From the NCBI GenBank assembly GCA_045596625.1, contig JAZOCU010000054.1, positions 62,001-126,000 of the forward strand: a stretch of DNA of 64,000 nt. The letters run 5' to 3'. Position numbers and translations under genes: made by a program. This document shows positions 8,429-16,995 of this stretch, piece after piece. This DNA is from Firm-04 sp045596625 (GTDB lineage: Bacteria; Bacillota; Clostridia; Oscillospirales; Ruminococcaceae). The notes beneath the pieces are model-generated. The model did not search any database, had not been told where the DNA came from, and worked only from the letters and a program-made list of their open reading frames with translations. The number at the start of each line of letters is the position of its first letter. Within the stretch, counting starts at the first letter, position 1.

Positions 8429-9598
8429 ATGAATTTGCAGATGGCAACAAATAGTACCGATCGGCTGCTGCCGGAGGAGGACGGCTTGCTTTCCGGCAGA
8501 ATCACACCGGAAAGTGCGATGTGGCTGGGCGCAGTGCTGGCAGAAGCTTCTGCTCGCTGTATGGTAGGATTTTCTCCCGATTCTGCCTTTGCCCGCGCTG
8601 CGGCATATACCGTATGCGGTGCAGCAGCGGCAGCAGGCGGACAAACAGTTTTGGTGCCGGATTGTATCCCCATTGAGCTTGGGGCCGCATCCATAGCAGG
8701 CGATTGTGATATGATCCTGCATATTGATGAGGCACGGATGCGTATGTTTGCACGAGGTCTGCTGCCATTGCCTGCGATACAGACGGAAATTCTGATGGCC
8801 GGTAAAAAAACCGGCTGGCTGCAGCGTACCGAATATGGCAGCACAATCGATGGAGAAGGTCTGCGGATGCTGTATCCGAAAGAGGTGCTGCGCCGTTTGC
8901 CCACAGCACTGCGAGGTATGCCCGAGATCAGTACGGCAGCACCGAGATTGTATGCATTATGTCAAAGACTGTTTCGGGGCGGCAGAGGCGAATTGCTGAC
9001 CTTCCAGATGTCGGGAGACGGCAGAAAAGTTTCATTGTATACCGAAAAAACCGGCTGGATCTTCTACGAACGGCTGCTGCTTCTGGTAGCAGGACAGTAC
9101 TTCGCCGAAGGCAGAGATGCTGCATTGCCTTATTGGATGCCTCGTGCTGCCGAGGAGCTTGCTGCAAGCTGCCATCGCAGAGTGCTGCGGTATGCTTCGG
9201 CATCAGACGGCACCGATGCGGAAGCCAGGGCTTTGGCATTGCGTCAGGGAATCACATTGGATGCAGCTGTGCTCTGTGCAGAATTTTTGCGTATGTATGC
9301 CGAGCATGACGGCTCGCTGACAGAATGGCTTGCGCATTTGCCGAACAGTCATACGGTACGACGGATCGTGCGGCTTTCCGAAACCGAGGATTCTGCAGGT
9401 GTTGCAAAGCGCTGCTCGGCGCAGGGACAATGGAATACCCATTGGACAGCCGAGGGTCTAGTGGCAGAGAATGCTCGAGGACAGGCATTGCTTCGCCCTT
9501 CCCGCAGCGGCAAAAGCCTTACCTTATGGGCAGAAGCACAAAGCATGGAGCTTGCAGCTGAGATTGCAGGCGATCTTACCGCACTGCTTGAGCAATAA
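8429..9598 (+). CDS. Degenerate phosphohexomutase-like protein (probable pseudoenzyme)
   Basis: 389 residues from ATG 8429; TTG 8435 and ATG 8441 are alternatives better spaced from GGAGG 8421-8425. The fold outline follows alpha-D-phosphohexomutases. An N-terminal Rossmann-like segment has no phosphoserine TASHNP loop, only CDMILHIDEARMRMF where it should be. In the middle, SGDGRK (residues 195-200) stands where active enzymes have the Mg2+ loop DGDGDR. The C-terminus has RPSRSGKS (356-363) in place of the phosphate-binding RPSGTEP. Loss of Ser and metal loops suggests it cannot catalyse phosphoryl transfer. The family call is inference from spaced motifs; no function is claimed. Confidence 0.6.
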   Translation: MNLQMATNSTDRLLPEEDGLLSGRITPESAMWLGAVLAEASARCMVGFSPDSAFARAAAYTVCGAAAAAGGQTVLVPDCIPIELGAASIAGDCDMILHIDEARMRMFARGLLPLPAIQTEILMAGKKTGWLQRTEYGSTIDGEGLRMLYPKEVLRRLPTALRGMPEISTAAPRLYALCQRLFRGGRGELLTFQMSGDGRKVSLYTEKTGWIFYERLLLLVAGQYFAEGRDAALPYWMPRAAEELAASCHRRVLRYASASDGTDAEARALALRQGITLDAAVLCAEFLRMYAEHDGSLTEWLAHLPNSHTVRRIVRLSETEDSAGVAKRCSAQGQWNTHWTAEGLVAENARGQALLRPSRSGKSLTLWAEAQSMELAAEIAGDLTALLEQ

Positions 9599-9671
9599 AC
9601 GCTGTGTATTCTTTTTTGTGTCGTGCTGCTTTGCAGACACGGCGTTACATCTGACCAATCGGAAAAAGCCC

Positions 9672-9700
9672 TTGACTTTTCAGCGTTTTTATCGTATACT
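9672..9700 (+). promoter_or_regulatory. Promoter of rnj operon
   Basis: TTGACT (9672-9677), 17-nt spacer, TATACT (9695-9700), about 90 nt before the RNase J start. The 190 bases between the mutase-like gene and rnj hold this promoter and no other recognisable element. Confidence 0.8.
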
Positions 9701-9791
9701 AGTATCTGTATGATTATGTCCGGAAATCAATCTGTTTTTCTGCACAAAAAAGTGTTATGGCAGAAAAACTGCAAGAAAGAGAGGTAACCAT

Positions 9792-11699
9792 TTGAATCGA
9801 AAACCCAATCATCCCAATCATTCCAACTCTGCGGCTGCCGGAGGACATCGCAGCAGCAATCGGAGAACACGGAACGGAATCCCGATCGCTGCCGTTGGGC
9901 GCAAATTTTTCCCCGGCGAAACGAATCCGGAGAAAACTGAGAAAAAACAACGCAAACCGGAACAGCTTCCTGTCATTGCAAAAAAAGCATCCGCAGAATC
10001 CAAAGAAACAAGGGATCGAAACAATACCGAACGGGCCAAAACTCCGGTTCGGATCATTCCGTTAGGCGGCTTGGGCGAGATCGGCAAAAACATGACCGTG
10101 ATCGAATGTGCCAATGATATGTTTATCATTGACTGCGGTCTGGCATTTCCCGATGCGGAAATGCTGGGTGTAGATCTGGTCATTCCCGATTTTACTTATA
10201 TCGAGAGAAATGTGGATCGTCTGCGTGGTGTCGTACTCACGCACGGTCATGAGGATCACATCGGCAGTCTTGCCTATTTGCTGAAAAAAGTCAATGTGCC
10301 GATTTACGGCACCTGTCTTACACTTGCGCTGGTAGAATCCAAGCTGAAAGAGCATCAGCTCAACAACAGTGCAAAGCTCAATGTAGTAAAGCCCCGTCAG
10401 ACTGTACGCATGGGCTGCATGGCGGTGGAATTCATTCATGTCAACCATTCCATTCCCGATGCGGTTGGTCTTGCTGTGCATACCCCTGCCGGCGTGATCG
10501 TGCATACAGGCGATTTCAAGGTCGATTATTCCCCCATCAACGGCGGCATCATTGATCTGGCACGATTTGGCGAGCTTGGATCCAGAGGCGTGCTGGCTCT
10601 GATGGCGGATTCAACCAACGCAGAGCGATCCGGCTCAACACCCACAGAGCGTACCGTAGGCGAATCCTTTGAAAAGCTGTTTGCCTCTGCTGATGGCAGA
10701 CGGATTATCATTGCAACCTTTTCTTCCAACATTCACCGAATCCAGCAGATCATTGATTGTGCTGAGCGTTATGGCAGAAAGGTTGCGGTGTTTGGCCGCA
10801 GTATGGTGAATGTCATCAACATTGCAACACAGCTCGGTTATTTGCAGGTGAAAAAAGGCACTATCATTGATATCGAGCTGATGAATCGATATTCCGCAGA
10901 TCAGATCGTACTGATCACTACCGGCAGTCAGGGTGAGCCGATGTCTGCACTGACCCGTATGGCAATGCATGATCACAAGAAGGTTGCCATCACCTCGCAG
11001 GATCTCATTATCATATCCGCAACACCGATTCCCGGCAATGAAAAATATGTGACCAAAGTGGTCAATGAGCTGATGAAATCCGGTGCGCGGGTCGTATATG
11101 AAAGAATGTATGAGGTGCATGTTTCGGGTCACGCCTGCCAGGAAGAACTGAAACTCATGCTGGCACTCACCAAGCCGAAATTCTTCCTGCCTGTCCATGG
11201 CGAATATAAACATCTGAAAAAGCATGCGCAATTGGCTCTGGAAATGGGAATGGCAAAGGAAAATATCATTTTGCCTGAGCTTGGCAATGTCATTGAAACC
11301 AATGGTGTACAAATGAAGGTCGTTTCGCAGGCACCTGCCGGCAGTGTGCTGGTGGATGGTCTCGGTGTAGGCGACGTTGGCGCAATTGTACTCCGTGACC
11401 GCAAGCATCTGGCACAGGATGGTCTGATTATTGTGGTCGTCGGCATCGACCGAGCCACAGGTGCTGTGGTTTCGGGACCTGAGCTGATCTCCAGAGGCTT
11501 TGTCTATGTGAGAGAATCCGAGGAAATGATGGAAGGCGCCAAGCAGCTGATCCGGGATACACTGGAAAACTGCAGTCCCGAGCAAATGCGGGATTGGAAT
11601 GGCTTGAAGCTGCAGCTGCGTGATGTGCTGAGTGATTATATCAAAGCGGCAACACAGCGTCGTCCCATGATTCTGCCGATCATTATGGAAATGGAATAA
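9792..11699 (+). CDS. rnj: Ribonuclease J
   Basis: 635 residues. After an 80-residue basic, low-complexity N-terminal extension comes the metallo-beta-lactamase core: VIPLGGLGEIGKNMTVIE, the metal ligands in LTHGHEDHIGSLAYLL, then the beta-CASP domain (ADSTNAERSG, ATFSSNIHRIQQI) and a C-terminal domain. RNase J has 5'-3' exonuclease and endonuclease activity and matures and decays mRNA. The start is TTG 9792 with GAGAGGT upstream; no closer ATG agrees with the frame. Usual length is about 555, so the basic extension is the unusual part. It is followed after 37 nt by gdpP. Confidence 0.96.
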   Translation: MNRKPNHPNHSNSAAAGGHRSSNRRTRNGIPIAAVGRKFFPGETNPEKTEKKQRKPEQLPVIAKKASAESKETRDRNNTERAKTPVRIIPLGGLGEIGKNMTVIECANDMFIIDCGLAFPDAEMLGVDLVIPDFTYIERNVDRLRGVVLTHGHEDHIGSLAYLLKKVNVPIYGTCLTLALVESKLKEHQLNNSAKLNVVKPRQTVRMGCMAVEFIHVNHSIPDAVGLAVHTPAGVIVHTGDFKVDYSPINGGIIDLARFGELGSRGVLALMADSTNAERSGSTPTERTVGESFEKLFASADGRRIIIATFSSNIHRIQQIIDCAERYGRKVAVFGRSMVNVINIATQLGYLQVKKGTIIDIELMNRYSADQIVLITTGSQGEPMSALTRMAMHDHKKVAITSQDLIIISATPIPGNEKYVTKVVNELMKSGARVVYERMYEVHVSGHACQEELKLMLALTKPKFFLPVHGEYKHLKKHAQLALEMGMAKENIILPELGNVIETNGVQMKVVSQAPAGSVLVDGLGVGDVGAIVLRDRKHLAQDGLIIVVVGIDRATGAVVSGPELISRGFVYVRESEEMMEGAKQLIRDTLENCSPEQMRDWNGLKLQLRDVLSDYIKAATQRRPMILPIIMEME

Positions 11700-11736
11700 T
11701 ACAATACAAAAAAACGCTCTGAAAGAGGGTGAAGGA

Positions 11737-13722
11737 ATGCGAAACAAACGATTATGGCGTCCGGTATGCGCTTTTGTTCTGCTGCTGCTTGCTGGGGTAT
11801 GCGTGCTGATCGCATTGGGACAGATGCAGCAGAAGCTGTTGTTCTGGAGCGCAGTGGTGCTGCTGTTTGGCGGTGCTGCGTGGACGATCGTGGAAGGCTT
11901 TCTTGCACGGAAAAATCTGATCCGCTATGTTTCCGAGATGAGCACTGCACTCACCGAAACAGGACACAGTGTTCCGGAAGAAATGCGGATCCCTATTGCC
12001 ATTCTCAATGAACAGCATGAGATCATCTGGTATAACAGCAGCTTCTATCATTGTGTGGCAGGCGGTATGGATCTGTATGGCAAGCCTCTGCAAACCGTTT
12101 TGCCCATCGACTATCAAAAGCTGATGGAGGACGGCGTTTGTGAGGCGACTTTGCCGGCATATGCTTACCGTATTTTCCGCACAGTATATCAGGACGAAGG
12201 AAAAGAAACATATCTGCTCTGTTTCCAAGATATTACCGCACATATGGAGCTGCGCAGACGATTCTTTAACACCCGCCTTTGTGCTATGCATATTGTGGTG
12301 GACAATTTTGAGGATCTGTTTAACGGCTCTCGTCAGAGCGAACGTGCCGCAGTACTGGCTGCACTGGAGAATCTGTTTGAAAAAGCACTGGAAGGCAGTG
12401 AAAGCATCTTCTGCCGTTTGGATGAGGATCGTTTTCTCGTCATTACCGAATATCAATATTATCAGAAAATGGAAGCCGGTCGGTTTCCTCTTCTGGACGA
12501 AGCACGCAAGATCTTAGTCGGCGGTAAAACACCGCTTACCCTCTCGATCGGTGTGGGTAAGGATGGCACAACCTTTGCACAGAATGAAAGCTTTGCACAG
12601 CAATCTTTGGATATGGCATTGGGCAGAGGCGGCGATCAGGCCGCTGTGAAAACCAAGTCCGGATACACATTCTACGGCGGCGTATCCAAAGGTGTGGAGC
12701 ATAAATCCAAAACCAGATATCGTGCTATTGCAAGGGCACTGCAGGAAATGATCGAAGGCTGTGAGCAGGTGATCGTAATGGGTCACCGCTTCAGCGATCT
12801 GGATGCAGTCGGCTCCGCTGTAGGTGTGGCTTTCATCGCCGAGGAACTGGGGAAGCCTGCTTCCATTGCAATCAAAGCACAGGCAACACTGGCAAAACCG
12901 CTGGTAGAACGCCTGCTGCGGGAGCGTCCTTCTTTGCTGATCCCCCCCGAAGAAGCAAGAGAACGCATAACAGATAATACATTGCTGGTCATCGTGGATA
13001 CCATGAACAAGGATATTCTTGAGGATATGGCCTTGTATCAGATGGCAAAGCATGTGGTGGTCATCGATCATCACCGCAAGATGGTCAATTACATCGATAA
13101 TACCATTCTGAGTCTGCATGAACCACATGCATCCTCTGCCTCCGAGCTGGTGGCAGAGATGATCCAGTATCTGGATTGCCGTGATACTATGCCGCAGCTT
13201 TGTGCGGAATCACTGCTTTCGGGTATTATGCTGGATACGAAGAACTTTGTAATGCAGACCGGCGTGCATACGTTTGAAGCAGCAGCATATCTGCGGCAGC
13301 GGGGAGCAGATCCGATCGTAGTAAAAACGCTCTTTGCCGCAACCATGACTGCTTACCGGCAGCGCTCCCGCTTGGTGGTGGATGCAGAGCTGCATCGCTG
13401 CTGTGCCATTACTGTTGCAAGAGAATCGGTGCCGGATATCCAGATCATTGCCTCTCAGACAGCCGATGAGCTGCTGGGAATCGAAGGCGTGGATGCCTCT
13501 TTCGTGATTTTTCCCAATGGTAATATGAGCTGTATTTCCGCACGCTCTCTGGGCAGGATGAATGTACAGGTCATCATGGAACAGTTGGGCGGCGGCGGTC
13601 ATCAGACCATGGCTGCGGTACAACGTACCGACTGTACGCCATCGGCATTGCGGCTGGAACTGATCGCTGCATTGGATGCGCTTGATACCGAACCGGCCGA
13701 ACAGCAGCCCGATGCATCCTAA
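11737..13722 (+). CDS. gdpP: Cyclic-di-AMP phosphodiesterase GdpP (DHH/DHHA1)
   Basis: 661 residues with two N-terminal membrane helices, a PAS-like segment (IAILNEQHEIIWYNSSF), a degenerate GGDEF domain without an intact GGDEF, and a DHH domain (GHRFSDLDAVGSAVG, VIVDT, VIDHHRK). The DHHA1 end is GGGGHQTMAA. The protein hydrolyses c-di-AMP at the membrane and so sets cell-wall and K+ homeostasis. Start ATG 11737 with GGTGAAGGA upstream. The gdpP-rplI-dnaB order downstream of it is the conserved Firmicute arrangement. Confidence 0.96.
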   Translation: MRNKRLWRPVCAFVLLLLAGVCVLIALGQMQQKLLFWSAVVLLFGGAAWTIVEGFLARKNLIRYVSEMSTALTETGHSVPEEMRIPIAILNEQHEIIWYNSSFYHCVAGGMDLYGKPLQTVLPIDYQKLMEDGVCEATLPAYAYRIFRTVYQDEGKETYLLCFQDITAHMELRRRFFNTRLCAMHIVVDNFEDLFNGSRQSERAAVLAALENLFEKALEGSESIFCRLDEDRFLVITEYQYYQKMEAGRFPLLDEARKILVGGKTPLTLSIGVGKDGTTFAQNESFAQQSLDMALGRGGDQAAVKTKSGYTFYGGVSKGVEHKSKTRYRAIARALQEMIEGCEQVIVMGHRFSDLDAVGSAVGVAFIAEELGKPASIAIKAQATLAKPLVERLLRERPSLLIPPEEARERITDNTLLVIVDTMNKDILEDMALYQMAKHVVVIDHHRKMVNYIDNTILSLHEPHASSASELVAEMIQYLDCRDTMPQLCAESLLSGIMLDTKNFVMQTGVHTFEAAAYLRQRGADPIVVKTLFAATMTAYRQRSRLVVDAELHRCCAITVARESVPDIQIIASQTADELLGIEGVDASFVIFPNGNMSCISARSLGRMNVQVIMEQLGGGGHQTMAAVQRTDCTPSALRLELIAALDALDTEPAEQQPDAS

Positions 13723-13791
13723 AAACGCATATTACGGTTTGTCACCGATTTAGAGTCAAACAAACGATCAATACAGAAAGGATGGTCTTTT

Positions 13792-14244
13792 ATGAAAGTT
13801 ATTTTGTTGCAGGATATTAAGGGCACCGGCAAAAAAGGCGATGTAAAGAATGTTTCCGACGGATATGCCCGCAATTTTCTGATCGGTAAGGGGCTTGCTG
13901 TGGAAGCAACGCCTAAGAATCTGACTGAGCTGCAGGGAAAAAAGGATTCCGAGCAGCATAAGATCGATGTGGCTCGACAGGAGGCCGAGGCACAGGCTGC
14001 AAAGCTTACAGATCAAAAAATCATCGTCCGTGCCAAGGCAGGTCAGAATGGCAAGCTGTTTGGTGCTGTGACGCTGGGCCATGTGGCGGATGCACTGGAA
14101 AAACAGCTCGGTTTTGCTGTGGATAAGCGTAAGCTGACAGTATCTTCGGAAATGAAGAATGTGGGTACTTATTCCGCAGAAGCAAAGCTGTTCAGCGGTG
14201 TCACCGCAAAATTCACGGTCTCGGTGGAGCTGGAAAATGCCTAA
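13792..14244 (+). CDS. rplI: 50S ribosomal protein L9
   Basis: 150 residues, full length. The N-terminal domain has the L9 signature region (GKKGDVKNVSDGYARNFLI), then a long charged connecting helix (residues 45-75) and the C-terminal domain (LFGAVTLGHVADAL). Start ATG 13792 with AGAAAGGATGG upstream. Its stop overlaps the dnaB start, implying translational coupling. Confidence 0.98.
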   Translation: MKVILLQDIKGTGKKGDVKNVSDGYARNFLIGKGLAVEATPKNLTELQGKKDSEQHKIDVARQEAEAQAAKLTDQKIIVRAKAGQNGKLFGAVTLGHVADALEKQLGFAVDKRKLTVSSEMKNVGTYSAEAKLFSGVTAKFTVSVELENA

Positions 14245-15631
14245 GCAGGAACAAAGTCAGTGGAGTTCTGCTGAGGATGGAATGCTGTTGAACGATCGCT
14301 CTCTGCCCCATAGTATCGAAGCAGAGCAATCGGTTCTCGGCTCAATTCTGCTGGCACCCGAAACCATCAGTGCTGCCTTGGAGATCATCAAACCCGAAAC
14401 CTTTTTCTTAGATCAGCATCGGGAACTGTTCCGGATTATGATCTCATTGTACAGCGGTGCACAGAGTGCACAAATGGATATCATTGTGATCCTCAATGAG
14501 GCGGTGCGGCAAGGCATCTTTGAAACACCTGCTGAGGGAAAACGCTATCTCGCCGCATTGGCAGAAACCGTGCCCTCTGCCGAAAATATTGTAAGCTACT
14601 GCAAGATCATTGCAGAAAAATACAGTGCACGCTGTCTTGCCACTGTGGCAAGAGATCTTCTGAGAGAGATCGCCGCCGGTACCGAATCGGCACAGACCTT
14701 GCTGGATTCTGCCGAACAGCGGATCTATGATATCCGCCAGGGACGTGATGTGCGCGGACTGGTGCCCATCCGTGAGGTCATGGTTTCTACCTACCGTCAT
14801 CTGGGCGATCTTTCCGGCCCGAACAGTGAGCAGTTTTTAGGTGCCAAAACAGGATTCCCTGAGCTGGACAGTATCACCGGCGGTATGAACAACTCCGACC
14901 TTGTGCTGCTGGCAGCCCGTCCCGGTATGGGTAAAACTTCGTTTGCGCTGAATCTTGCTACCAATGTCAGCCGTCGTTCCGGCAGGACAGTTGTGATCTA
15001 TTCGCTTGAAATGAGTATGGAGCAGCTGGTTTCCAGAATGCTCTCTACCGAAGCATTGGTGGATTCCTATAAGCTGCGTACCGGTCGTCTGGAGCCGAAG
15101 GAGTGGGGCAGAATTGCTCAGAGCGCCGATGTGCTTTCGGGTATGAATATCTTCTTGTCAGAAGCTTCCGGCATTACCGTTTCACAGATGAAGGCACAGC
15201 TAAGACGTGTGAAAAATCTGGGTATGGTGGTCATCGACTACCTGCAGCTCATGGATGCACCGAACAAAAGCGATAATCGTGTGCAGGTGATTTCTGAGAT
15301 CACCAGAGGACTGAAGCTGATGGCAAAGGAACTGAATGTACCTGTATTGCTGCTTTCACAGCTCAACCGAGGCGTTGAAAGCCGCACCGATAAGCGTCCG
15401 ATGCTTTCAGATCTTCGTGAATCCGGCTCGATTGAGCAGGATGCGGATATTGTGATGTTTCTGTATAATGATTACTACTATAACAAAAATTCCACAACGC
15501 CCAATGTGACGGAATGTATCGTGCAGAAAAACCGTCATGGCGAAACGGCTACGGTGAATATGATCTGGGATGCACAGTTTACCCGATTCTCAGCACCTGC
15601 CCGTGAGGATGCAGTTCCTCCGCCGGCATGA
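14237..15631 (+). CDS. dnaB: Replicative DNA helicase DnaB
   Basis: 464 residues. The N-terminal domain begins PHSIEAEQSVLGSILL; the RecA-like C-terminal domain has Walker A ARPGMGKTSFALN, Walker B VVIDYLQLMD and LLLSQLNRGVESR. It unwinds DNA ahead of the fork as a hexamer. The frame is open further upstream inside rplI, but ATG 14237, overlapping the L9 stop, gives the normal N-terminus. Its own stop overlaps the tilS ATG (ATGA), so rplI-dnaB-tilS are coupled. Confidence 0.97.
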   Translation: MPKQEQSQWSSAEDGMLLNDRSLPHSIEAEQSVLGSILLAPETISAALEIIKPETFFLDQHRELFRIMISLYSGAQSAQMDIIVILNEAVRQGIFETPAEGKRYLAALAETVPSAENIVSYCKIIAEKYSARCLATVARDLLREIAAGTESAQTLLDSAEQRIYDIRQGRDVRGLVPIREVMVSTYRHLGDLSGPNSEQFLGAKTGFPELDSITGGMNNSDLVLLAARPGMGKTSFALNLATNVSRRSGRTVVIYSLEMSMEQLVSRMLSTEALVDSYKLRTGRLEPKEWGRIAQSADVLSGMNIFLSEASGITVSQMKAQLRRVKNLGMVVIDYLQLMDAPNKSDNRVQVISEITRGLKLMAKELNVPVLLLSQLNRGVESRTDKRPMLSDLRESGSIEQDADIVMFLYNDYYYNKNSTTPNVTECIVQKNRHGETATVNMIWDAQFTRFSAPAREDAVPPPA

Positions 15632-16989
15632 AAAAAGAACAGTTTCATCCGGCAGTGGCCGCAGCTGCCCAAAGCGGACTGCTTCCCTTTGAAGGTATCG
15701 TAACTGCTGCCCTTTCCGGCGGTGCCGACAGTGTGGCGCTGCTGCTGATCTTACAAAAGCTGAAACAGAAGTTTGGCTATACCTTGCAGGCAGTACATGT
15801 CCATCATGGCATTCGCGGCGAGGAAGCCGATCGGGATGCTCAGTTTTGTGAACAGCTCTGCCGACAATATGCGATCCCCTTTCAGCTTTGCAGAGTCGAT
15901 GCACCTTCTTTCGCCAAAGAAAACAAGCTTTCGCTGGAGACCGCTGCTCGGCAGCTTCGCTATGCGGCATTGGAACAGGCAGCACCGAAAGGATGGATCG
16001 CCACAGCACATCACGCAGACGATCAGGCAGAAACGCTGCTGTTTCATCTGGTGCGCGGGACAGGTCTGAAAGGACTTTGCGGTATTCCGCCCAAGCGAGA
16101 CAGGATCATCCGACCGCTGCTGAAGATCTCAAAAGAGCAGCTATGCGCTTTTCTGTCCGAAGAACAGCAGACATATGTCACCGACAGCACCAATCTCATT
16201 GATGAAAGCAGCCGCAATCAGCTTCGGCATCATGTGCTGCCCAAGTTGATCGCACTGAATCCGGCGGCAGTGCTGCATATGTCCCAAACTGCACAAAGTC
16301 TTTTGGCGGATGAGGAATATCTGACGATGCAAGCATCTGAGGCTTATACCGCTTGTCTTTGCGAAAGTGGTGGGCTCAAAGGGCTTTCCGCATACCCTGC
16401 AGCTTTGCGGATCCGCTGCTATCGGCGCTGTCTTATGTCATACGGAATCGATCCTTCCTATGAGATCCTCGCCCATGTGGATGCGCTGGTATCGGGCAAC
16501 GAAGGAAAATTCACGATTGCCGGAGATGTTTATGCACAGGTACATCGGGGTATTCTGTATATCAGAAAAGATACCGCACCGCTTTGTTCCCGACTGCCCT
16601 TGCAGATCGGTGTCAATCAGATGTTCCCAACACGTGTGTGTAATGCAGAACTTTCGGAAACACCGATATCACCGAGTTATCACAATACGTTCACAAGGTC
16701 TACGCTGGACTATGATAAAATAATTGGAGATCCTCATTTCCGGCTATGGCAAAATGCAGATCGCATCACGCTGCCGGGCCGTGATTTTTCAAGCACACTG
16801 AAAAAATGCGTGCAGTCGGTTGTGCCGATCCCCGAACGCAGAACATTGTATGCCCTCTTTGATGATCTGGGGTGTATTTACTGCGAACAAATCGGTATTG
16901 CTGCAAGGGTAAAACCCGATGCGGAAACAAATCGCTTTCTGGTACTGCAATGCAGTACTGTGGCTGATAAGACATTGAAGAAGGAGTGA
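15628..16989 (+). CDS. tilS: tRNA(Ile)-lysidine synthase TilS
   Basis: 453 residues. The PP-loop ATP-pyrophosphatase motif SGGADSVALLL is at residues 29-39, followed by HVHHGIRGEEADRDAQFC and TAHHADDQAETLL, and by TilS substrate-binding and C-terminal domains. It converts C34 of the tRNA-Ile CAU anticodon to lysidine, an essential reaction. Start ATG 15628 overlaps the dnaB stop. The tilS-ftsH pairing is common in Firmicutes, though hpt, often between them, is absent. Confidence 0.95.
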   Translation: MKKEQFHPAVAAAAQSGLLPFEGIVTAALSGGADSVALLLILQKLKQKFGYTLQAVHVHHGIRGEEADRDAQFCEQLCRQYAIPFQLCRVDAPSFAKENKLSLETAARQLRYAALEQAAPKGWIATAHHADDQAETLLFHLVRGTGLKGLCGIPPKRDRIIRPLLKISKEQLCAFLSEEQQTYVTDSTNLIDESSRNQLRHHVLPKLIALNPAAVLHMSQTAQSLLADEEYLTMQASEAYTACLCESGGLKGLSAYPAALRIRCYRRCLMSYGIDPSYEILAHVDALVSGNEGKFTIAGDVYAQVHRGILYIRKDTAPLCSRLPLQIGVNQMFPTRVCNAELSETPISPSYHNTFTRSTLDYDKIIGDPHFRLWQNADRITLPGRDFSSTLKKCVQSVVPIPERRTLYALFDDLGCIYCEQIGIAARVKPDAETNRFLVLQCSTVADKTLKKE

Positions 16990-16995
16990 ATCCAT

